From positions 49,222,080 through 49,286,079 of the forward strand of contig NC_089227.1 in the NCBI RefSeq assembly GCF_963924675.1: a stretch of DNA of 64,000 bases, given 5' to 3'. How positions within the stretch are numbered: position 1 is the stretch's first letter; each line of letters starts with the position of its first letter. Both the position numbers and the translations under genes were made by a program. Positions 52,521 to 64,000 of the stretch are shown piece after piece. The notes beneath the pieces were generated by a model, which saw nothing but the letters and a program-made list of their open reading frames with translations, had not been told where the DNA came from and did no database searches. The DNA comes from Phocoena phocoena (taxonomy: Eukaryota > Chordata > Mammalia > Artiodactyla > Phocoenidae).

Positions 52521-52868
52521 GGGCTTCCCTGGTGGTGCAGTGGTTAAGAATCCGCCTGCCAATGCAGGGGACACGGGTTCGAGCCCTGGTCCGGGAAGAT
52601 CCCACATGCCGCGGAGCAACTAAGCCCGTGCACCACAACTACTGAGCCTGCTCTCGAAAGCCTGCAAGCCACAACTACCGAGCCCACGTGCCACAACTAC
52701 TGAAGCCCACATGCCTAGAGCCCGAGCTCTGCAACAAGAGAAACCACCACAACGAGAAGCCCGCGCACCACAACGAAGAGTAGCCCCCGCTCGCCTCAAC
52801 TAGAGAAAGCTGCGCACAGCAACGAAGACCCAATGCAGCCAAAAATAAATAAATAAATTTATAAAAAA
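52521..52868 (+). mobile_element. CHR-1 type SINE with target-site duplication
   Basis: Head 'ggcttccctggtggtgcag', 'gacacgggttcgagccctggtccgggaag' (B-box-like GGTTCGAGCCC), long body with repeated 'cacaactactgagcc' units, (AAAT)n and A-tail. 'aaaaagacctcta' at 52508-52520 and 52869-52881. Confidence 0.95.
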
Positions 52869-52881
52869 AAAAAGACCTCTA

Positions 52882-53296
52882 ATTTAACATTCCTTAGAGT
52901 TCCTTAAAGACTTTTCAATCAGTCAGAAATCCCTCTAAGATAATGATCAAAATACTAAGCTTTTTGTCCATATAGTCAACTTTTAGTTGTGACATGACAT
53001 TGTAACTAAAGTCATAGATACCAGACAGATATAATTTCTCTCTCTAGGTAAGGGTAAGAATGCAATATATCTTGAGCATTTCCTAACAGATCCAGTAATC
53101 AATAAGGAAAAGAAATTGCATCAAGTCCAGAGTCTGTTATTAGTTGGTATATACTTCTGGTGAATGAAGTTATTTTCTGAAATCTCCTAAATTCCAAGGA
53201 GTATAAAAGGAGGATAACTGGGTTTTTATTGTCTACTGTGTCCCATACTTATCTGGACCAATTTATAGAGAATTAAGAGTACTAGTGTCTTTCTCC
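52882..53296. other. Intergenic; no gene seen
   Basis: Unique sequence with no recognised domain or repeat. Confidence 0.4.
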
Positions 53297-53311
53297 ACTT
53301 TGATCACTTTA

Positions 53312-53480
53312 TTTTTTTAACATCTTTATTGGAGTATAATTGCTTTACAACGGTGTGTTAGTTTCTGCTGTATAACAAAGTGAATCAGCTATACATAAAC
53401 ATATATCCCCATATCTCCTCCCTCTTGCGTCTCCCTCTCACCCTCCCTATCCCACCCCTCTAGGTGGACACAAAGCACCG
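53312..53480 (-). mobile_element. Severely 5'-truncated L1 with 15-bp target-site duplication
   Basis: 'ttttttaacatctttattgg' to 'cccacccctctagg' is the reversed last ~170 bp of L1. 'actttgatcacttta' flanks it at 53297-53311 and 53481-53495. No coding capacity. Confidence 0.92.
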
Positions 53481-53495
53481 ACTTTGATCACTTTA

Positions 53496-55890
53496 AATCA
53501 GAGCAAGTACCTGAATGAAGTAGAAATAAACTTTCCCAGCTCCCGTGATGACTACATGTGCTGCAAGCAATCACAACTGTTGAGCTCTTTGTCACACAGA
53601 AGTTTCAGGTTTACCGTATCTCTTCACTTTCTGAAGTTACTGGAAAGAGTTGTTTGGCGTGAGGAGAGAAGGGGATGATATTAAAGATTGTAGGTCTGTC
53701 TGGAAACAATTTTAGATGTGTGAATTTTGCAGAGTTTCATGGCTCTACTGTCTTTACAATAGAGTTGGTTTTTGCTATGCATCAGCAGTGGTTCTGGATG
53801 GCCCTAAAGGAAACGCAGTCTTTTCAGGGGGTGGAGGATGAAGCGCTATTGCTGGGGTAACACATCGGGGTCTAATTATAGGGGATGACTTATTTCCTGG
53901 AACCCAGTGGAGGACTGAAAGGGAAATGTGATGGCCTCTTGTCTAGTACCAGCCAGTTTTTTAGCCTCTAAGAGGAAGTTACTCTCAAGCAGAAAATCAA
54001 AGGACTGTTTTCACAAATGATTTAGTAAGACTCAGAGCACAAGTGAAAAGGGTCCAGATGCAAAGTGAAGTTCAAAATAGGAAAAAGACAACCAACTCCA
54101 CACAGACTACAATGTGGCCCCTGGGTAGAGTGAGGACTGAAGGGGACACAGGATTGTTTCGTACCTTAGGGTTTTGTCATTTTAGCAATTGAAGGTGGTG
54201 ACAGTTGGGCTGTTTCAGAAGACAACTGCCAGGAGGATCCCCCATGAGGACACGACCCAACTCAGGGGTTGTCCCTAAGGCCAGGCTGATGGCCAGAAGA
54301 CAAAGCGCCTGGCTCAGTGATGAGACAGCGCCCGGCAGAGGGTGTAGGTCACTCCTTGGGGACAACTGTGCTGGGCGCTGGTGCTTTACGTTTACACGCT
54401 AGAAGGCTACCAAATAGTGAGTCTTGGAAATTAACGTTAATTGTCTTCATATAACCACAAACTGATAGAAGGTAGATGCTTTCTGATTACACATACTTAC
54501 CACATATTTGAGTTCACATTAAATGCATCTGAATTGAAGTTACCAAACGTTTGATTTGCAAAACATTTTCAGTGTGAGACCACTGTTCTTGAGGTGCCTA
54601 GTTAAAATGTCTTTAATTCAGTCTTCTTATCTTTGTGATTTTCTAACATCACCAAACTAAGTCTCTAGGCAGAAACCATTCTCCTTTGCAATGACTGAAA
54701 CCAAACATCTTAAGATTTTCTGTGCAAACTCTTACCCTGACTTCTTTACTGTCACATTTCAGGCCAGGATGCTTCTGAAATTAAAAATAAAAATGTTTCC
54801 TACATTACAAGAAACCACACCTGAATAGAAACTTACGTAAAGTTAAGCACAAAGAGTCTCTATTTCTATACTCATTAAAAGAAATCAGCAAATGTAGGAA
54901 GAAAGATCTCTGAAGAAACATTTCAGGTCTCCTGCAGCACTTTGTGTTTAGATGAATTGCCCACTTGCTCCCATCAGTGCTAGCTGTTCTACTGGGTTGA
55001 GCTGTATGCATTTTGATGGCAAGATCTAAAAATGAATCCCTGTTGCATGAATGTGGCATGCGACCAGCAGCTGGACTATTACAATGGAAACTCTTTGGGC
55101 TTGTGGGACGTGATCACCTTTAAAATTTTACCTTTAAGATCATGTCTTACTTATTTCTCAGCAAAAAATTATCCTCAGATTTCCCACTGCTTTCAAAGGA
55201 GAGACTGACAGGTAAAATTTTAGCAGTTTTAATAATTCATGAAAGCAAATAAGGTTACTGGGTAGGTTCTAATTGGATTTCAGCTGTCCAGAGGAAATGG
55301 TTAAACGTTTTGGCAAAGGTACGAAACTCAGCTAAATTTGACAGTCCATCAATGGAAGCCAAGTCTTTCTCCACAGAACTGACAAGCAGGCTGGAAAAAG
55401 AGAACAGGAAATTGTTCTTGACAGTGGACTGAGGGCAGACCTCTGCTAGGATTTGGCAAAGAAAGCATTCTGACAAATTCCTGTGTCCTTGAAGTGCTCG
55501 TGTTTCCTTCTTCTTGGGACATAACCCTACCACCGTCCAGAATGACTGCTGCATTTTCTTTATTTCTGCCTTGCTGGGCTCAGTGTTCCACTGACCTCAC
55601 TCGCCCTGTCGGATGCGCAGAACTTCCTCCAGAGTTCAGAGAAGCAGGTGTCAGAGCAGGGGGAATGTGGCTCTGGGAGAATGTGAGGGCAATGCAGAGA
55701 TAAAGCAAGAAACTCAAGCCTGAGAACAGGTAATTTAAGTGCCACCCCATATCAAAACTAGTCCAGGTCAAAGAACACATCCCTGCGGTCTCTTAGGAAA
55801 TTCGTCAAACCTCAGAGACATAAGGACATCTCTGTCCCAGAGAGGATGACATCTAAGTCACCCCTGTCGGAGAAAAACCAAATCCCTTAT
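53496..55890. other. Intergenic; no gene seen
   Basis: Unique sequence. Open frames up to 99 codons (for example 55554-55255 minus) show no known domain, and no splice-supported exon was recognised. Confidence 0.45.
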
Positions 55891-56020
55891 TTTTTTAACA
55901 TCTTTATTGGAGTATAATTGCTTTACAACGGTGTGTTAGTTTCTGCTGTATAACAAAGTGAATCAGCTATACATAAACATATATCCCCGTATCTCTTCCC
56001 TCTTACGTCTCCCTCTCACC
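55891..56020 (-). mobile_element. L1 3'-end fragment
   Basis: 'tttttttaacatctttattgg' to 'tacgtctccctctcacc', the same L1 terminal sequence as at 53312. Target-site duplication not evident. Confidence 0.88.
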
Positions 56021-56136
56021 TCTCAGAAAGCAGGTGCACATCCATCCCAAGGGACCAACCCCACCCCCTGCCATTCCAGTACCCAGGAAACACACTACTC
56101 CCTGTCAGCTGGGATGGTACCCCTGAGTATTTCCTA

Positions 56137-56173
56137 GCCAAACCACTCTTAAGGCCAAACCACTCTTAAGGTC
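56137..56173. repeat. Short 19-bp direct duplication
   Basis: 'gccaaaccactcttaagg' occurs twice back to back; a recent replication-slip type duplication. Confidence 0.8.
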
Positions 56174-59100
56174 ACCAAATCTCATTTTCACTTAACCATT
56201 GTTGACACTTCCCGGGCATGGCAAACACTGGAAAATTTCAAGTTTGAGAAAGCTCCTCTCCAGGAGCAAGCAGACCATGGGCTGCTCACATGTACGATCA
56301 GCACTTTCCAAAAATCTACCAGCTGCTTCCCTTTGTTTGGACTGGTAATGGGCTACACTTCTTTTTCTTTCTCAAAAAATTAGAGAATAAAACACATCTT
56401 CATAAAATGACAGAGACTGCTTATAACTTTCAATTTTTTAATGGAACTATTACCTCAACTCTAAGATTCTATTACCAGTTGCCATTGGAATTGTATCTTC
56501 TTTTTGTAATTATACACTCATGTTAGAGACATCAGTTGGAGATGCTATATTTTTTAAGAAATATTTCCACAGCACCATTTCCACACACTCAGCAAAGTTA
56601 ACAGTCACATTCCATTACCTGTAGCCAGAGGGAGAAAATAATGATGAGGATTACAAATTAGTTCATCCGTCTTCATTTTTCAAGATTCGGTGTTAACAAA
56701 TTTTCAACCCAAACTGGTTGTGTGCCTTGATGCAGTCACCAAAAAATCCCTTCTGGACTAGCCTCGCTTTAACATGTCATGAAGGGAATGACAGGCTCTA
56801 TGCTCTACTTGCTCTTTATTTCAGAATTTTCATAATGGTCTTCTCTGAACGTGTGCCTGTCCCAGCACTCAGATATCCTTTTCTTAAATCCCACCACCTT
56901 CCTGCTCTTAGAGAAGATGAAAAAGTTCAAAATAACTGAAGATGAAGAAAAGAACTCAGTTCACAATGCATTGTTAAATCCCTAGTCATTGATGCCACGG
57001 ATGTGGATGATAGCTCGAGACTACCATCCAACATTCTATTAAGATGCACACATTCACACTCCAACAAGAACCTAGAGCAATATCTAAATAATTTTATCAT
57101 AGTTTAAACCAACTTTGTATTAAATCTAAGGGGGGTTATTATTTTGAAGTTCTGCCAATGCAGGAACTGAAGAAATATACACAAAGAAATTAAACTTCGA
57201 GTTTTTTCACCAGAACTAAGGAAAAAAGTTTAGGTAAACTACACTATCATTCCAAAGAAAATGTTAAGATTTAAAGGATGAATGATTTATCTGCCTTTAG
57301 TTGTTGCTAATCTATGGAAAGAAAACTCACATTGCCATACTTTCTAGCCCCATTTCTGTTCTCACAAGGTTCTAACTTCCACCACTTGATTTGCTGCCCT
57401 TTATCCCCAGTGGGCAATCAAGTACTACCAAGATCTACTTCCATTCCTTTGGCAGATGTCCATTTGGCTACTTCTCTGGCTCTTATTCCAATTAAAATGT
57501 GTCCAGATTGGCTTTGCAGCGGTTCACAGCTGGCCACTTAATATTTACAGGCTATGATTTCTCATTTTGGAAAAACTTCTCCCCTCTAGCAAATGTACAG
57601 GTGTGAGTAGAGTGGGGCCTCTCCGTGATCCACAAGCTTTATCATGACCAGTTTGCTTTTTACCTGTGGCCTGAATGTGTTTCCCAATGTAGGACTCTGG
57701 TGCTAATTCCTAATAACTGAGAACCTTATTCAACCCTCTAGTTCAGTGATCCAATTGTCTCCATTTCAGCCGAGTTCAGGCCACAACTTCCTCTCAACAA
57801 GGACTGTCTGTCTGCTCTCAGCTAGCAGGGCTAGAATACATCAAACAGCAGCCTGTGAGCCGGTTGAGGACTGTCTGTCTCCTCTTTGCATGGGAGAAGC
57901 GGCTGCATCATAGGCAGTGGGGGAGAATCTGTGACACACTCTTCTTTTCTCCCCTCATTCCTACTACACACAGCTGGAGAGAAGGTGTGGGCAGAAGAGA
58001 GCACCAGGAGTGTACTTCAAAAGCACGTCCACATCACATCAAACAGGTCTGCTTACCTTAACTTCTGTGCTTCTTCTGCTCTATTATAACCATTTCAATC
58101 AGACACTTTTGCTGTGATAAGAAATATACCATCAAGCAGAAACATGGCTGTTTGTTTTTTTTTTAATTCACCATCACGTTTTTATACAGGAGAGGACTGA
58201 GGTGCAAATGGAACTGTCCCTAAGTTTGGAAAAGTGCTCATCAACGAAGTCGGATTAAGTAAATATATAATTGGGCTGAGTTAACACCAAGTCCTTGGTT
58301 CTCTGTGTTCCTCAAGGAATGCCTCAGACCCTGTGTCCATGCGAAGTGCATGCTTTCTGAAGTTTAGCTTTTCCCCTTTTCTTCAGCTCTCAGCTAGACC
58401 CTCCCAATAAGCCATGCCCCTGGTCAGGAAGCAGAGCATGCAGCAGCATTCAGAGCATATTGAAGGGAAAGAAGGAAGGCACTGGATGCACGGAGAGGCT
58501 GAAGAAGCTAAAAGGAGGAGTACGTTTCTAGTCCTATTACAGTCTCCCTTCTCTCTCTATCATATGAACCTTCCCTGTCTCCTAGCTCAGAAGGATACAG
58601 ATTACATGGAAAGTGTCAAAGGTTGCTTCTGATTTGGACCTAAGGGTTGAGACCTATTTTGCCATTTCTAGCATAAACCAAGCAGAAATCTGAAAATGAC
58701 TTTCTTGGGGAAATAGTGGGCCACTGTGGTTGAACTAGAGGGTCAATACAAGAGACTCAAATACAATGCAAAGACTTTCATAGCATTTAAGAGGGGCAGT
58801 GGCATACTGGATGGGAGGTGGCAAATATTTGAAACCTATACTCAAGTTGAATTGAGTATAGTACTTATTCAAGCAAGAAATACCAAGAACCTGGAATCAG
58901 CCAATGCTTGTGTTAAACAACAACAACAAAAAGGCATGTATGAAAGGAACTCTGTAGACAGAACCAACTAGAACTGGTATTTCACAGAATGTAGAAGATG
59001 AAGGAAAATGAGGAGGTGAAATGGTCTCAAGATTTCCAGCCAGTGACTAGAAGGATGTTTATGGCATTATCTAAGAGAGAATTCTGGGAAACGAAGAGGT

Positions 59101-59639
59101 TTGGAGAAAGGATGTAGGTGAAGAAAATCTTGGGTTGGGTTAATAACGAGTTTCAAACATAAATGACAGCATGAATAACATGATCCAAGTTGGTCAAGAA
59201 TTGTAAAGACTGACATTTTAATCTTTTTCTTGCTGTAATTTATATAGTCTTACCAAAATTCAGTTCTTATTGGTAGATTGTTGACTAAAGATATATTAAA
59301 CCTGCTCTCCCCAAGACTCTGTTCCCCCCTGAAGTAGATAACAACCAACCAATTACGACCATGAATCAAGATGTCCAGAATCAAGGCAGACTACATATTC
59401 ACACTTCTCTGATAGCCTCTAATTATAAGTAAATAAGTGAGCATATGAAATTTCCTATGTTATTAAGTGAACTCATAATGATAAACCATTAGAATAAGCA
59501 TGGTCACCATTTTCACAACAACCAAAAACTTTCACCTTTTTTTTTTTTCTGAAGACTAGGGTAGACACAGTTGGGGAAGGCGGAATATTACTTATATTAT
59601 GTTCATGTTTAGAATTCCTTTACAAACTTACCATATTAT
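56174..59639. other. Intergenic; no gene seen
   Basis: Unique sequence with no known repeat I could assign and no conserved peptide. T-runs at 58146-58160 and 59540-59552. Confidence 0.45.
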
Positions 59640-59907
59640 ATCACTTATATGTGGAATCTAAAATATGATACAAATGAAATTATTTACAAAACAGAAACAG
59701 ATTCAGAGACATAGAAAACAAATTTATGGTTACCAAAGGGGAAAGGGGATGGGGGAAGGATAAATTACAAGTTTGGGATTAGCAGATACAAACTACTATA
59801 TATAAAGTAAACAATAAGGTCCTACTGTATAGAACAGGGAACTATATTCAATATCCTGTAATAAACCATAATGGAAAATAATATGAAATTATATATATAC
59901 ATATATA

Positions 59908-59952
<45 letters not shown>

Positions 59953-60027
59953 GAATCACTTCGTTGTACACCAGAAAGTAACACAACGTTGTAAATCAAC
60001 TACAGTTCAATTTAAAAAAAAAAAAAA
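59640..60027 (+). mobile_element. L1 3' UTR fragment with internal (TA)n
   Basis: 'cacttatatgtggaatctaaaa', 'aaacagaaacagattcagagac', 'gggaactatattcaatatcctg', (TA)n at about 59887-59950, 'ccagaaagtaacacaacgttgtaaatcaac' and an A-tail. L1 3' end in plus orientation. Confidence 0.9.
59887..59950. repeat. (TA)n microsatellite with a (TG)n core
   Basis: About 60 bases of TA/TG repeats inside the L1 3' UTR. Confidence 0.9.
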
Positions 60028-60577
60028 GAAAAAGGAATGGGATTCTAAACAGAGGAATTTGGCAGGAAAGAAGAAGAAGAGCCAAGATCCTGTAAACTCT
60101 ATAAAGGGCTGGGTCCAATGGAGTACCAAAACAGGGGGTCACCAGACACTAGTTTCTTGGCAAGTTTGTGGCTGCATATAGAAGAAGAGAGTAGCCCTCA
60201 AGAGAAAAGGAAAGGAGGCCTAACTCATGATTTAAGCTTATGTTAACTCGTCTTCCACTTCCCAGGGAGGTAGAGGAAAACAATGTTGATATTTAGATCT
60301 CCCCAAACTGGAAAGAAACCAACCCACGGAGAAGAGCCAAGAGATAAGTGTGGGCTTCAATTTCTGTTTCCAAATGAGAAGGCGCTCAAAAAGCCACTGA
60401 ACTGTCAAGAAGAATTTTGAAGTTAGAATGTTTAATCATGTTAACACACACTAATCAAATGCACTAAGTTGTCTCCAAACTGGCTGAGAAGACAGGACAC
60501 TGACACTTAGCCCACATATGTTGGAAATCAAGCAGCAGGTAGTCTTGCCTATAACAAAGACACTGTGGAGAATCTGC

Positions 60578-60626
60578 GGGTTTTTTTTGTTTGTTCGTTT
60601 GTTTTGTTTTGTTTTGTTTGTTTTAA
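60578..60626. repeat. (GTTT)n low-complexity tract
   Basis: T-run followed by repeated GTTT units, ending before the candidate LTR. Confidence 0.8.
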
Positions 60627-60631
60627 AAGCA

Positions 60632-60970
60632 TGCTATGAGCTGCCACTTCCAGGAAAATGGAATACATGTGAATTTCTCACGGTGGCTCTAATGCCATTG
60701 TAAGCAAACCAAAACCCGAGCCTGCAAATGCCTCAAAGTTACAAAATTAAAACACTAAGGACAACCAATCACAAACAGCCAACTATAATCAAGCTATAGC
60801 CAATCAAGTAATTTTTTCCTTTGGTCCCCACTTTTTCTATTTAAGTCTTCCCCCAGGCTCCTTTCCTAACCACTTCTGGTTTGGGCTGCTGCCCAGTTAG
60901 AATTGATTTTTGCTCAAGTCAACTCTTAAAGTTTTTAATATGCCTCAGTTTATTTTTGAAAATCCTTAAC
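60632..60970 (+). mobile_element. Candidate solo LTR of an endogenous retrovirus-like element
   Basis: About 340 bp opening with TG ('tgctatgagctgcc') and ending with CA ('aaaatccttaaca'). It has two CCAATC boxes (about 60757 and 60801), a TATA-like 'ctatttaag' at about 60837, and a terminal part 'ctgctgcccagttagaattg..aactcttaaag..tatgcctcagttt' typical of mammalian ERV LTR ends. No flanking viral genes are seen, so it would be a solo LTR. No clear target-site duplication. Family not assigned. Confidence 0.55.
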
Positions 60971-62985
60971 ATGTGCTTGTGAGTTTATTTACCTAGTTTT
61001 AATTGCTGTCTTGTCCTTTCCACAATCCCAGTGAGTCCCCTTCTGAGACTGCTAATGAAGCCGGCTGCATGTACTACACTCTGTTTCCTCCACTCTGCTG
61101 CTTCCTCCCATTACCCTGATTATTCCCCCAGTGTTGGCTCAGCTTGTGTACTATTTCCAAGCAGGCTATGTTTCACTGAATCTTCCCCTCTGGATTAGAT
61201 TTTCAAGGCCTTTGGTCATGTCTGCTACTTATCTCTGGAACTCCTTCCACTTTGCCTACATTTCTTAGGTAATGAGATGGTCAGGACTGAATACATTACT
61301 CACCGAAGTAGGACAGAAGGAACATTCTGCCTCCCAAAATTATGATGAAATTCCTTGAGCTATGCTTTTTAATAATTTTTTTAAAATATCCATCTCCCAT
61401 TTAAGATTTGAATATAATTTTCTGTCTACTGATAACTTCGGTTGCATTTCTGTTCCCTGGATTTATCCTACTAGTTCAAAAGATACTTGTGAAAATATTT
61501 CTCTGGATGGATTAGCTTTAGTTTTTAGAGAGTATCATATTAATTGGATCATTTCTATATTCTTAATTTTCCAATTTTCAATTTTAAAAAAGTGTTTTTC
61601 AATCTGAATATAACCAAAGTTTTGCATAAGGGGAAATTAAAAAGTACTTTTAAAAACGTAACATCTTTTAGGAATACCCTATTCGAAATCATGTTTAGAG
61701 AGTGCCAAACTAAATCTATTTACACAACAAATTCCTACAGATTGTTTAAAACTAGGATTAAAAGGTATTATAATTAAGCTTTGGCTTTGACACCGCATCA
61801 AAATTAACAAAGTGCTTTGCAGTTTACATAGTCTTCAATTTCTTTGTGAGTGGAAAGATATTCTCCAGTGTATCAGATCTAAGAGTGATTATTCTTTCCC
61901 AACAATTTGAATTATGAAAGTTCATATAACTTTAGAATCTTTAGACAATGTGAAGTAATCAGTAAAATAATTTTCAAAGAATATTATTAATTCAAAAGGC
62001 ATATGCTCTTAGTGATTCTTTAAAAATAAGAAAGCCCTCTATATGTAGTAATAAACATGAAAAAAAAACCCAATGGTTTTATCAAAAAAACAAAACCCCA
62101 AATAAAGAAACATCTCTTATCCATCCAGGCAGCAGAGGAGGCAGGGTAAAGTCAATCCACCCAAGATCAAATGTTTTACCAAAAGTAAGAAAACATGTAG
62201 TCATTAAGAAAGGTCTCATAACCACAAAAAGAACTATCAAAAGCAAGAAATAGTGATGCGACAAGGAAAAACTGTAACTGCTGAGGCTTAAAACATTTGT
62301 AAATTGTGCCTTTTGGATACGGAACATGACATTTATCAACAGTGAATGAGGACAAAGAAATTATCTATAAAGGAAAGACTGTATAAGACAAATGTTTGTC
62401 TAAATACACCAGGCAGGAAATGCTTTTCCTTTTTTTTTTTTAAAACAAATAAAGCACAGGTCAGTCCCTGCCAAAGAGCAGCATAGATTCACTTAACTGA
62501 AGCACTGACTTACTTCTTACCTAAAAGATTTCAGAATATCCTATGCTCATTACAAGTGGTAGATCGAGTATAATAAAGGTGGATTAATACCAACCATCCT
62601 CCTAGGAAAGACTTGAGTAGAAAGTAACATAACTCTTATGCCTTTGACACAAAAATATACACAGCAATTATTCTTCCCATGGATAACGTAAATACTGCCA
62701 TCTGATTTTAAGTGGCTTATTGTTGGCACTCTTTCTAAGGAAGTTTGAAAGTATTTCTGAATAAGTACTGATCCGATAAAATACTGATTGATGGAAAACA
62801 TCAATAAATAATACTCCAATGTTGATAGACTACAATCTATTTACATCTGGTTTTCTACCTTTTGGTGACTTATCTTGACTGGAGACCTAATCAGCATAAG
62901 AAAATTCCTAAATTTGTGTAGGGAGCAAAGATGCTCTGGGGCTTCCCTCCCAATTCTCAATACTCAGTGTAAGGCCAACTTCAGA
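60971..62985. other. Intergenic; no gene seen
   Basis: AT-rich unique sequence without recognised domain or repeat. Confidence 0.45.
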
Positions 62986-62989
62986 CATT

Positions 62990-63330
62990 GTTATCAAACA
63001 AGGATCTTAGCTGCAAGTGACAGAAAGCCAACTCAAACCCGTATAACAAGGAAAAAAGGAATGCAATGGCTCATGTAGCTGAAAAAGCTGAGGTTGAACT
63101 GGGTTTAGGCATACTAAGATCCAGAAGTTCAAGCTATCAAGTGGACTCAGTCTCTCTTTCTCCTCTCTGAGTTCTACTTTCTTCTGTATTAGCTTTGTTC
63201 ACTGGCAGGCCCTCTCCATTTAATAATCCCTGGCATTTCCAGCTTCTCTTTCCCCCTGATTCCAATTAAATCCCAGAAAATAAGTCTCATTGGCTATGCC
63301 TGAGTCACATTTCCATGCTTGCAGTCACAA
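62990..63330 (+). repeat. Ancient interspersed repeat, family not assigned
   Basis: 'gctgcaagtgacagaaagccaactcaaac', 'ggaatgcaatggctcatgtagctg', 'tctctctttctcctctctgag..tctgtattagctttgttcactggcaggccctc' follow a widespread old mammalian repeat that I recognise but cannot name with confidence. A second weak trace of its start is near 16495-16560. Confidence 0.5.
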
Positions 63331-63607
63331 GGGGGTTTAAGAGTCGATGTGACCCATCTACAAGGACCAAGAATGAGAAAGGTGGTTCCCAAAAGGAAAA
63401 TCAAAGTGCTGTTAGGAAAAAGAGGAGAAAGATGCTGGGCAAGCGAAACCTAAAAGGTGCTATCAAAAGTAGTCAGGACCCGCTGGCTACATGTAGCAAC
63501 CCCAAACTAACTTATACAGTGAAGATGAGAGATTCAATTCCCAAAAGAAGAGAGAAAGAAGGCAGGGCAAATGGAACAGTAGATGTCCAGATTTGCAACA
63601 TGGCACG

Positions 63608-64000
63608 CTACAGGCATACCTTAGAAATATTGCAGTTTTGGTTTCAGACCACCACAATAAAGCAAACATCACAATAAAGTGAGTCACACAAAATTTTGGT
63701 TTCCCACTACGCATAAAAGTTACATTTAAATGGATAAATGTAGTGTATAGCACAGGGAACTATATTCAACATCCAGTGATAAACCACAGTGGAAAAGAAT
63801 ACGAAAAACAATGTATATAAATAAACGGAATCACTTTGCTGTACAGCAGAAATTAACACAACATTGTAAATCAACTATACTTCAATAAATTTTTTTAAAG
63901 CTATGTTTACACTATACTATAGTCTATTAAGTGTGCAATAGCATTATGTCTAAAAAAACCCAACCTACATACCTTAATTTTAAAACAAATACTTTATTGC
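63608..64000 (+). mobile_element. Tigger1-type DNA transposon (TcMar), split by an L1 fragment, cut by the window edge
   Basis: 'tacaggcataccttagaaatattgcagttttggtttcagacc' and 'accacaataaagcaaacatcacaataaagtgagtcacac' are the Tigger1 end. After the L1 insertion it resumes with 'ctatgtttacactatactatagtctattaagtgtgcaatagc' and runs to the end. No transposase is visible. Confidence 0.92.
63728..63897 (+). mobile_element. 5'-truncated L1 3' end inserted in Tigger1
   Basis: 'agcacagggaactatattcaac', 'gctgtacagcagaaattaacacaacattgtaaatcaactat', 'cttcaataaattttttta'. The flanks 'aaagttacattta' and 'aaagctatgttta' are the diverged copies of the target site, matching one original Tigger sequence. 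Confidence 0.9.

Noticed and set aside
34006..64000. Search for exons of the next gene (VPS50 is expected to face CALCR from downstream in mammals)
   Set aside because: No conserved VPS50-like peptide or splice-flanked exon was recognised; in human the two genes are tens of kb apart, so it is probably beyond the window.

Overview
The window is mammalian nuclear DNA, most probably from a cetacean. It contains many tRNA-derived SINEs that start with a 'gcttccctggtgg' type head. Several carry the short body ending in 'gaggcccgcgtaccgc' plus poly-A that I recognise as the whale/dolphin CHR-2 family, and others are the longer CHR-1 type. There are also L1 copies of the cetartiodactyl kind and older pan-mammalian repeats (MIR, MER5A-like, Tigger). 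Gene density, large introns and GT-AG splice sites all fit. I cannot name the species.

Layout. 1-4278: the 5' part of a full-length-start L1 on the minus strand, cut by the window edge. 4279-13614: intronic sequence with MIR/MER relics. 13615-32794: the last six coding exons of the calcitonin receptor gene CALCR on the plus strand, running from the end of extracellular loop 1 through TM7, helix 8 and the cytoplasmic tail to the stop codon. These exons sum to 864 bp (287 codons plus stop) with consistent phases. The long intron after the first of them holds a processed pseudogene of LAMTOR3 in antisense orientation, with poly-A and a 15-bp target-site duplication. 32795 to about 34 kb is probable 3' UTR. 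From there to 64000 I see no gene: the sequence is intergenic and built of LINE, SINE, DNA-transposon and LTR remnants, densest at 38.2-46.0 kb.

The only functional gene supported here is CALCR, a class B (secretin-family) GPCR for calcitonin and, with RAMP partners, amylin. The points most worth a second look are four. The 24-bp coding tandem repeat is expanded four-fold in the receptor tail, next to an Ala-rich stretch. A 42-bp exon matches the known skippable TM7 cassette. An inverted pair of CHR-2 SINEs in the last intron could make a long RNA hairpin. The antisense LAMTOR3 retrocopy is the fourth. I did not find an undescribed multi-gene system; this looks like an ordinary mammalian locus.
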